DNA of 64,000 nucleotides. It comes from Pagrus major. Its lineage: Eukaryota > Chordata > Actinopteri > Spariformes > Sparidae. Numbering within the stretch: position 1 is the first letter of the stretch; every line of letters starts with the position of its first letter. The stretch covers positions 27,768,653 to 27,832,652 of the forward strand of contig NC_133237.1 of assembly GCF_040436345.1 (NCBI RefSeq), read 5' to 3'. Positions 23,906 to 35,170 of the stretch are shown here, in pieces. A program made the translations under genes and the position numbers. A model generated the notes under the pieces. It saw nothing but the letters and a program-made list of their open reading frames with translations, did not search any database and was not told the origin of the DNA.

Positions 23906-25731
23906 TTAATGTAAATGTTGTAAATCTCAGGTGGAACCTGGTTGGTCCATCAGGTGGCTGACAGCAGCCAATCACAGACATGCTGGTGTCAGTGTAGTTG
24001 TTGTTGATGCCGGCTGATGTGAAAACTTTCTGGTTTTAAAGAACACGGAGCAGAAGATGATTTATGATCGTGAAACACAGTTTACTGTTTTAGTTCACTC
24101 AGTAAAGTTTGTTGTTGATCTGTAAATATCCTTCATCCATGTTACAGTGTTTGATAACCATGTTTGAGGATTCATCACAAAAACTCTGTACATCAGCTGA
24201 TGGATCAGTATTGGACTTCTTTACTCGCTGACATCAGTCTGGGCCCAAAACCTGCAGCCGGGCTCTCGTGTCGTGTCGGGACGATGATGCAACAGCTGCT
24301 CACAGAATCAGCTTCATCAGCTCCTCTCTGAACTCTAACAGTCTACATATGATGTCATGATGTCATTATCATTATTATTGAACACTTTAATAATAAAAGT
24401 CTCGGAGGTGATCAGATATTGTTCCAGTGATCCATCGATAATAATCTCATCATCACACAACACAAACGTTGTGTATAGTCCAGGATCAGATGATCAGATA
24501 CCTCACTGATCTCAGATCAGATCCTCCATCACTTCTCTCACTGTAGTTTCTGTGTGGTTGCCATGGTAACGCAGTGAGCTGTGGCGGCAAGTTGAAAACC
24601 ACCATGAACTCTGAGGTGTGATGACGACAGAGGTCAGACCGACTACAAGCACCTCAGATATCAGATATATGATTATATCCTGGCAGACATGAAGCTTCAT
24701 CAACCCTGAATTACATGTTAAATAACACTAATCACACAGAAATCAACAGCATAGATCAGCAAATGTACCAGAATGATGAGCGTCGGGGTTCGTATCACGT
24801 GTACCCCGAAACCAGAACGTCGCTGCAGCTCTCGTCCAACACGACGTCTTTACGTGTCTCGTTTTGTCCCACAGAGAGATTCAGTCCACGGTGACATCAG
24901 CTCAGCAACATATAAACTCAACACTTTGTTTTTGATCACATTTATCAGGAGTTGAGGCGACAGAGAGGCAACGTTTTTTAAATGTAATTTATTTAATTGT
25001 CACGTGATCACAGAAAGCATCATGAATATCAGTCTGTCGCTAATTTAAAGTTTAATTTAAGTCTTTTTACGTCAATATTTCTTAACATTATAATAAAGCA
25101 TTTCTTCAACAAAAACCTATTTTCATTCATTTCAGGGTCAAACTAACTCATAATAATAATAGAAATGACATAATTTCATATACCATGATGCTGTGAACCT
25201 GTGATGCTCTGAGGTAAAGTCTCTGGATTATCTTGGCAGTAGGTTTACTATCGAACATCGTGTAGTCGCCATCATATGCAATATTTTTCACAATATCGAA
25301 TAACACACAGCTGTTACGGCATCTCAGGGCTTTTATTTTGGAAAGAAAATGCAGGCTGAGCTGTCGCAGCGTGTGATGATACCTGACGAGGTGAGAATGA
25401 GAGCGGGCTGGTGGAGGTTAATGATGCAGCGGCTTCACGCAGCACTTTAACATTATTTGGGGTTTGAAGCAGAGAAAATGGCAGCTCACGTGATCGGAAA
25501 GAGACGACATGTTGTCTTTGCTGTTGGACAATAATCTTGTCGAGCGCCATATTTGGGCGGGACGGTATCGTGATGTAACATTTTGGATATCGCCCAAGAC
25601 TGCTCCTGGCACACAAGCGCTCACTCACACTGCGTTGAACACATTTGTGCTCAAAACTGAGAAATCAACCTTTTGTGTGTAAAATAACCTGTTTATTTGT
25701 GTGTGTTGAGTGTGTGTCTGGTCCCTGACCC

Positions 25732-25786
25732 AAACAAAGATGGCAGCCTGAGGAAGCAGCTCTCCCTCAGGCTGCCATCTTTGTTT
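25732..25786. other. Perfect 22-bp inverted repeat with 11-nt loop
   Basis: Arm 1 is 25732-25753 (starts AAACAAAGATGGCAGCC). Arm 2 is 25765-25786 and is its exact reverse complement. The loop is AAGCAGCTCTC. It lies 86 nt before the fbxl19 CXXC-exon acceptor, inside the intron, and would fold in the pre-mRNA. The AAGATGGC core resembles a YY1 site. Confidence 0.9.
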
Positions 25787-25886
25787 TGTCTGAAGAGAAC
25801 CTCTAACTTTTTTGCCCCTGTGATGTCATCATTGACCTTTAACCTCACCTCTGCTCGCCGTCTGTCTGCAGCTGACTTGTTCGGGG

Positions 25887-26065
25887 ATGTCGGGCAGTAA
25901 GGCGCTGGGCGGGGGGGCGAGGCGCAGGCGGACGCGGTGCCGGCGCTGCCAGGCCTGCATGAGGACCGAGTGTGGAGAGTGTCACTTCTGTAAGGACATG
26001 AAGAAGTTCGGAGGGCCCGGCCGGATGAAGCAGTCCTGCCTCCTGAGACAGTGCACGGCGGTGAG

Positions 26066-26101
<36 letters not shown>

Positions 26102-27975
26102 TTCACACTCAGGTTGATTGACAGGTGTCTCCAGCTGGTTTTTGTTTGTGTCTCGTTCATGAAAACAAAATGAAGTCCTTTTTAAAGAAAGCTTTAAAGG
26201 ATCATTCCGCTTCATTCACGCTCCAGTACTCCAACATGTAAACACTGATTCAAACACTCCAAACTTTATTAGTCAGGACGTTAAACGCACGAGCGGAGTC
26301 ACTGAGCCGGTTTTAAACACATTTGCATGCAGAGCAAACACACACTTACACACTTTATATCACAAAGTGCTCACTTCAGCTGAAAGACCAACATTTGCAT
26401 GTATCAACAAGACTCTAACAACAGTGACACACACACAGACACACACAGACACACACACACACAGTGAGGAGAGCTCACCCAAACATTAAACTCACCCATC
26501 ATCTCCTCCTGATGATATAAAGTCAGGCTCAGCCATCATCTCCTCCTGATGATATAAAGTCAGGCTCAGCCATCATCTCCTCCTGATGATATAAAGTCAG
26601 GCTCAGCCATCATCTCCTCCTGATGATATAAAGTCAGGCTCAGCCATCATCTCCTCCTGATGATATAAAGTCAGGCTCAGTCATCATCTCCTCCTGATGA
26701 TATAAAGTCAGGCTCAGCCATCATCTCCTCCTGATGATATAAAGTCAGGCTCAGCCATCGTCTCCTCCTGATGATATAAAGTCAGGCTCAGTCATCATCT
26801 CCTCCTGATGATATAAAGTCAGGCTCAGCCATCATCTCCTCCTGATGATATAAAGTCAGGCTCAGCCATCATCTCCTCCTGATGATATAAAGTCAGGCTC
26901 AGCCATCGTCTCCTCCTGATGATATAAAGTCAGGCTCAGTCATCATCTCCTCCTGATGATATAAAGTCAGGCTCAGCCATCATCTCCTCCTGATGATATA
27001 AAGTCAGGCTCAGCCATCGTCTCCTCCTGATGATATAAAGTCAGGCTCAGTCATCGTCTCCTCCTGATGATATAAAGTCAGGCTCAGCCATCATCTCCTC
27101 CTGATGATATAAAGTCAGGCTCAGCCATCATCTCCTCCTGATGATATAAAGTCAGGCTCAGCCATCATCTCCTCCTGATGATATAAAGTCAGGCTCAGCC
27201 ATCGTCTCCTCCTGATGATATAAAGTCAGGCTCAGTCATCATCTCCTCCTGATGATATAAAGTCAGGCTCAGCCATCATCTCCTCCTGATGATATAAAGT
27301 CAGGCTCAGTCATCATCTCCTCCTGATGATATAAAGTCAGGCTCAGTCATCATCTCCTCCTGATGTCTCCATACAGCTCGTCTGCTGCGATCACAGAGAT
27401 CACAACCTGATCAGAGGAGATGATGTTTACACCCTCTGCGTGAGGTGGAGTTCAGCAGCTACAGTGAAGATTTCAGCTTAAATTAAACTTTTTTGGCCGT
27501 TGAAAACCAACGTGAATGACAGATATAAGATTTAAGCACTAGAAGACTGATCGACACAGTAAACTACCTGCTTTCATCTTCACTGTCCACAGGGCTGACA
27601 GCTGTATTTACATGTTGGTGCTGATTGTGACATAAAGAAGTCATGATGAACACTGGACCAGGACCAGGATCAATAACTTGGTGTGCTGTCACACGTTTCT
27701 AAATCTTTAATTGACTTCAGTTACAGTAAACAGTCGATCAATAGTGTGATCAGCTCAACTGTACATGAGTACCCGTCTGTTGATAACATATTCTCTAATA
27801 CGATCCCTCTGACATCACGTGTTCGTGTTCATGGATCAAATAAACAGGCTGAGATGTTTGTTGTTCTTCATCACGTCAAAACAGAAAATCAATCAGGATC
27901 ATTGATTAGGTTCAATGTGAGGAGCGGACAAAATGTTCTCATCACACTCCAGAACATAGACCGGTCCTCACAGAG

Positions 27976-28046
<71 letters not shown>

Positions 28047-28205
28047 CTTCAAACACTGAAGGTGTGGATTTTTTTTGTGTCGATTCTTCAAATAGCATCA
28101 GCAGGAGAGGATGCTGGGTTTCCGTGGCAACCGGAGATGGTTGCTGGTGCTGTGAGTGAGAGAGAGTTGGCTTTGATTCATCGCCGTGGTTTCACTGAGA
28201 TGCTT

Positions 28206-28299
<94 letters not shown>

Positions 28300-31200
28300 A
28301 GCCAGTCAGTCTGCTGCTCCTCAGATTATTGCTGTTGATTTATTTATTTATTTGTTTGTTTGTTTGTGGTTAGGGGTGGAGCAGGAGGTGGAGAGGAAGA
28401 TGAGGATGTGTTGGTTTCAGTTATGAACGTCCTGAGGGAGGAGGAGGAGGAGGAGGAGGAGGAGGAGGAGGAGGAGGAGGAGGAGGAGGAGGAGACGCCC
28501 TCTGGTGGTCTCTCAGTCGGAGCAGCTCGTCTCCTCCTCGTTAATCTTCCAACAGTTATTAGTTTTCTTTGTTGTCCACGCTTCAGGAATGTGTGATGTC
28601 ACTTCAGGCTACATTAGCTGCTGCTAGCAAAACACACCACAGTGTCAAATCTTGGCTGTCCCGTTGCATTGTGGGTAGTGTAGGCATTGATTATTATTGA
28701 TTAATCTGTCAGTTATTTTTCTCCATTAATAATTGTAGTTTACTTGTTTAGTTTGACAGTTCAGAGATTCAGTTTACTGACAGACGATCACACATGACGT
28801 CACATGAGAAACAAACCGATCGATTAAAGACACAATATGTAACATTTCTGCTTTAACGTGTCTAAAAACTCATGATCACCTGTGAATCATCAACATGTTG
28901 CATTTAGCTCACAGCACCACTGTGTCTAAATATGGCTGCTAGCATGACCGGTGCCTGACTCACCTGTCTCCCCACCTGTATCTCTACCTGTCTGACTCAC
29001 TTGTCTCTCTCTCTCTGTCCAGCCGGTGTTGCCTCACACGGCGGTGTGTTTTGCGTGCGGCGAGGCGGGGAAGGAGGACACGGTGGACTCTGAGGAGGAG
29101 AAGTTCAGCCTCTCTCTGATGGAGTGCACCATCTGCAACGAGATCATCCACCCCAGCTGCCTCAAGGTCAGTCGTCACACCTGCTCTCATCGAAACTCGT
29201 CTTGATTTAACTTTAACGTCACAGGTGTGTTCAGTGTTTCTACACTCTCAGCTGCAGAAATGCAGATTTTGGGTTAAAGAGACCGATGTGTGGACGATGA
29301 TCTCACTGATGATCATGATCAGAGCCCGATTATAAAGATACTCAATTCTTCTTTAAACTTTGCCTCTCGTCAGTCTTCTGCACATCTCCACAAATCCACC
29401 TCAGACATTTCCCCAAATAACCTCAGATTGATTGAAGGATCATGTTGCTCACTGCTGTAATGTGTGGATGATACAGACAGAACACACTGTACAGGACAAC
29501 CTGCCTGACTGGAACCACCAATGAGTTTTGTTTGTTACCTTGGACACCAGGCAGGAGAAATCACAACGCAGGAATAAATCCTCTTCTTCTTTCTCTTCAA
29601 GCACAAACATGAACAGGCTGTGAGTTTTTTTAACCCTGAGGGGAAACTGAGGCTCTGCAGCCGAGAGAATTAAAGAGCAACAAAGAGAATAATAATGAAG
29701 AGAAACAGAAATAGAAGAACATCAGAATTAATCTCTGCCAACAAATAAAACAGTATTTTCCTGCTGGTTGAGGTCAGGCGACCAAACTACGACAGAATCT
29801 CAGAGGTCGTGTGAAGAGAAAGAAATCTGAAACCTTTAAAGATGTAATCAGAATATTTTCAAAAGATGTAAAAGTTGGAATTTTCGAGAATTAAGCTTTA
29901 AATTTAAGAAAACAAATTAAAGATGGTTTTAATTATATGAAGAAAATGATGTCATTGGGACTGAGCATCATGATATGAAACTATGTATTGTTAGATTTTG
30001 GAATCATAAATTGATCGAGATGGTCAAAAATATCTATTTAATTTTAATATCCTCCTGATAAACACGTATCAGAAAGTATCAGTATCAGAAATAATTCAAA
30101 ATAAATGATAATTTAACAGTAAATAGTTCAAGAAGTCCAATAATGAGGGTTTAATGTAATATTTCTGTTTTCTCTATCATTTCTCCAAAATGTCCGTCAG
30201 ACTCGGTCGGATCAATAACTTCAATCCACGTTTCCTGTCCATCAGCTGATCGCTTGAACTCTTTTTAAACTTCTTTAATACATTAAAGATCATGTTTCTT
30301 CTGCACAGTGTAGTGGTACTTAAGTATGGTACTTGAGTAAATGTACTTAGTTACATTCCATCACTGAGAGGTAGAAAATGTGTTCAGATCTGTTGTTTAA
30401 GTTAAATGTACCAATAATGTAAAAGTAAAAGTAATCCATTACAAGTAAAAGTCCTGCATTCAAAATCCTACTTCAGTCAAAGTACAGAAGTAATGTGACA
30501 TGTTCTTAAAGTATCAGTTATAACGTACTGGAAAAACTCAAGTAAAGTAACTCAGCTTTAGTTACTTTTCAGATTACCTTCCTGTCCAGTGAAAACCACG
30601 TATCTCCAGATGTGTTGTCGTTGAATGTTTGTGATAAACTGAAGAAAGTATCCTGAAGTCATACTCGAGTAAAAGTCTGAAAGTATCTGATGTTAATGTA
30701 CTTAAGTATCTGAAGTAGCAGTAAGAGTAACTGATCCATATATTTATTCTGACAGATCTGATATTCAACATTTTACTGATCATCAGAAGCAGTTTGTGCC
30801 GATTGAAATAAATAAGAAATACACTACGATGGCTCTGCTGCAGCATGTAATCTGTAGAGTAACTAGTAACTAAAGTTATCGAATAAAGTGGAGTAAAAAA
30901 GTAGTACTTGAGTAAATATACTTAGTTACATTCTGTCAGTGACAAACAGATTAAAAACTTAGTCTGTAAAAGTGACTGAGAATCGAGAAGTTTGTTTTTT
31001 CACATTAAAATCCTTTGAGTAGAGATGATTTATTGGCCTTGGCTTTTATTTTGAAGCAGCAGGAAGTGCTGAGTCACTGTGGTTGTTAGGTGTAACTGAC
31101 GGTCGCTGTGCCGCCATCTTGTGTTGTTTGTGTCTCAGATGGGTAAAGCTGAAGGAATCATCAACGATGAGATCCCAAACTGCTGGGAGTGTCCCAAGTG

Positions 31201-34200
31201 CCACAAGGAGGGCAAGACCAGTAAGGTAAGAGTCCCCCCAGTACTGAGACTGGTGGAGGGAGAGGACACCTGTCCACCTGTCCACCTGTCCACCACACCG
31301 GTTCACTATCATCTATCGGTCAATGTCTTCAAATGTCTTGTTACCTCCACAAAGATATTCAGTTTCTTGTCCCAGAGGAGGAAAGAAACCAGAAAATATT
31401 CATTGTTTAATAAACTGACATCAGAGAGTGAAGGCTTTAAAAAAATACTTGTCAAAAAAACGTTGTCAGATTAATTTAATGGTTGACAGTTAATTGATTA
31501 TTTGTTGTCAACAGTATCTCTCTTGTCAGCACGCTAAAACTGATAACAGTCTGAAATGTCCTTAAATGGCCACCGTACCCAGAACAGGAGTATTAAAGCT
31601 CCTCGAACACATCAGACTGAGAATAAAGTTATATTAAGAGAAATCATTTGTGTTTCATATTTTCTATTTTCTACAGTAAACATTATCCTAGCAGTGTTTT
31701 TACTGAACATATTACTGTCTGTAAGAACAACTTTATTTGTTTGTGGAATTACAAGAATCATTTTGAGATTTACTAACAATAATTTTCCACTTAAGGTGAA
31801 ATCTAGATTTTATAAGAAAACTTAACTTTTAATTTTTCTTAAAAAATGGAGTGCGAGAGCCTTTTTCCTGTAAGACTTTATGCTTATAATATGATTCATG
31901 ATAAAACAAGTTGTTCCTGTTCAGACCTGGTATCAACATCCGTCCTGAGGGATCTGATCTCAGGTGCGAACGCCCTCAAGATGCAGTGAGGAGGTCTGAG
32001 CTGCATGTGACAGAACATCACCAGACTCCCTTAACAAATGTAGTGATTTTAAGAGTTGTTGAGTTAAAACAAACTTTCTAACGTAGTGAAACTCTGTCTC
32101 TGACAGATTCTGAATCATTGTCTCCTTCTTGTAAATTCAGCATTAAATGAAAACAGCAAGTTGTGTGTTTCCTTGTAAAAAGTGTCAGTTTGTGGCAGCA
32201 TGGCTGCACCAGCCTGTCTGCTTCTGTGTCTAAAGTGCTAAAGTCTGACCTGCCAACATTTAGCAGCTGTTTGAACACACTGTTTACACTGATTTCACCA
32301 TTTACACTCAATTTATGAAAGAAGAAACATTTTATTGATGCTAAACATGTCACATTTTACAAACACACTAAACGGTAACCAGTATAGGCGACTTCTTTGT
32401 CCCCAGACTCCCTTAACAAATGTGTCAGTTTAGTGAGTTGTTGAGTTGGAGACACTTTATAAACTGTGTGAAACTCTGTCTCTGACTGATTCTGACTTAT
32501 TTGTTCCTTCTTGTAAATTCAGCAAATGTTCTACATGAACTTCTTTCTGTCTTTGAGTAGAAACATGGAGTCTGTTTGTCCCAGTGATGGATGGGTTTGT
32601 TTCATACAAAGCAGGAAGTGACATCACATGACTGAGGTCACTCAGACGCAGGTTAATGTAGCTGTGAACTGATGGACTGAGAGCTGATCACTGATCAATC
32701 ACTGAGGACGGAGGTGTCACAGGGTCTGATCAGGGTCAATGAGAATCAAGTCTTAATACAATTAAAATAGGTTGATAGGATTTAATAGGTCAGTTTAGGG
32801 TTTAAGAATAGACAGTTGTTAGTTGTGATGAGTTAGTTTCAGCTCCACCAGCAGCTTTTATATTAAAATAAACTTCCTGTGGTTGTTTTGAATCCGACGT
32901 CTGAATCAGTTTGATGTTCCTGTCCAGGACCAGGCCGACGGCTCGGGGAAACGCAGGCTGGATAACGGCGAGGTGGGCCGCTGGAAGCTCACAGACGACC
33001 CTCCACCTAAAAAGAAAGCCCCTCCCTCCCTGGAGGAGGGGGGGAGGACGGACGGGGGACACAAGAGGAAGAAGGATAAGGAGCTGCCTCAGGACAGCGG
33101 GCCCAAGAAGAAGGTGAACCGTCTGGTTCTGCTTTGACGTGACGCTGATGTGTTGAAGCTGTTCACCGCTCTGACTGTCTGTCTGTCTTCTTCTGTCTCT
33201 CTCTCAGATGAAGGGCGCCCACGAGAAACGCCTCAAAAAGGTACGAAACCTTCACTCAGTGTTGTTCGAGTGGACTGATGGCAAACATGTCAACAAGTCC
33301 AACAACAACATCAGAACTTTTCACAGTTTGTGTTAACTTATCTATTAAACTGCTGTGATCTCGTAAAGTCCTCCAGCTGAGCTCCAAAATGTGGATTTAT
33401 TCCCTGAATGTCGTCGTGTTAGTGATGGTTTGTGTGTCCTCAGCCTGACGGACGTCTTATCTTCCACTGGACTGGTTTACAACACGTGTTCATTAAAACA
33501 GTTGTTACTGAATTAAAAGTTTTCTGATCCATGACGTGAGCTGGTAGACCCCCCCCTCCTGTCAAATGTCCACAGCTTCAGTGTCCGTCTGTCCCTCAGC
33601 AGCCACGACAATAGTTTAGAGACATTTTTCATATTTTTCAGACATAAATCCACGTTTAAATTCATGTTTCCATTAATTTGGACGTGCTGACAGGTTTGTA
33701 TGTTGAATCTAATCTCAGTTTTTCTCTGTGATGAAACAAACATTTGTCTCCATCAGAAACCCAAACAGGAGGCGGTGGAGTCCAACGGCCCGACCTCCTC
33801 AGCTGGAGGAGGAGCAGGAGGACTGCAGGGCTCCTCGACAACAACCTCTTCTCAGCCCGGGGGAGGAGGAGGTGGGGGAGGAGCAGGGGGGACGTCGAGT
33901 GCAGACCAGCGCTCCCATCACCGAGAGAAACTGGAGCGTTTTAAGAGGATGTGTCTGCTGGAGCGCCGGCCCGAGTCCTCGTCCTCGTCCTCCTCCAGCT
34001 CAGAGTCTGACTCAGAGTCCGACTCTGACGACTCCCTCAGGGGGGAGCAGGCAGGGGGAGGGTCCTCGCCATCATCATCCTCCCCCGCCCCGCCTCCTCC
34101 CGTCGTCTACGGCAACAGCAGCGGAGGGCGGGCGGAGCGAGAGAGGAGCCGCAGCGAGCGGGAGAGAGAGAGGGAAAGGGAGCGCCGCCTGGCCGAGCTG

Positions 34201-35103
34201 GGCTTCAGTGCCAGCGAGGAGTCGGAGGGGGAGGGAGGGAGGGGGGAGGAGGAGGTGAGGGAGGAGGAGCAAGGAGGGGGTGGCGGGGAGAAGGCACGGC
34301 GGAGAGGAGGTGAGGCGGGGTTACCTCCACGAGGACGGAAAGGAGGACTGCTTGATGGAGAGGAGGAGGACACGCCCACCTCTGACAGGACCAGGAAAAA
34401 CTCCGCCTCCCTCCCCCCGCCCTCACCCCTCTCCTCCAATCAGATGCCGCCGTCTTCGCAGCACGACGGCTTCACGGGGAAGCAGCGCAGCAATGGGCAG
34501 GAGGCGCGCAACGGACGGACACGAGGAGGGACAGGAGGGGGGAGGGAGGGAGGGGAGAAGGAGAACGCCAGCGGTGTTCTGACCAATCACAGACACAGTG
34601 GGGGAGGAGGGGGCGGGACCAAAGGCAGCGGGAGCCGCGGCAACAAGATCCGTAGCAACAGTAAGAACCAGACGTCCAGAAACAACAGCACCTCCTCTTC
34701 CGCCTCCATCCCCACCTCCAACGGGGGAGGAGGCCCGGGGGGAGGCGGCCTGATGATGTCAGCCATGGCGGCGTCTCCCTGCTCGCAGCCGTCCCGCCTC
34801 GCCCCGCGTTCTCAGATGATGAAGCGCAGCCCTCCGGCGGTGCCCTCGCCGCCCCGGCCCATTCAGATGGAGAGACACCTGGTGAGGCCTCCCCCCACCT
34901 GCCCCGAGCCCAGCTGCCTGCCGCTGGACTCTGGCTCCTCCCACATCATGACGCGGGACGTGTGGCTGCGAGTGTTCACTCACCTGAGCCAGAGAGAGCT
35001 GTGTGTCTGCATGAGAGTCTGCCGCACCTGGAGCCGCTGGTGAGTGACATCACGCTGACATCACGCTGACATCATCTGTTCTGAAAGAGGTTGCTCTCTA
35101 ACA

Positions 35104-35170
<67 letters not shown>

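Larger units (their letters stand above)
21097..25871 (+). other. Probable fbxl19 intron 1
   Basis: About 4.8 kb between the likely first exon donor and the acceptor at 25870-25871. No coding exon recognised. Contains a TTAA-flanked MITE (23633-23905) and a perfect hairpin (25732-25786); the rest is AT-rich. Confidence 0.5.

Noticed and set aside
31556-31825. 89-codon hydrophobic frame inside an fbxl19 intron
   Set aside because: AT-rich intronic sequence with no homologue recognised; the hydrophobic residues follow from base composition.
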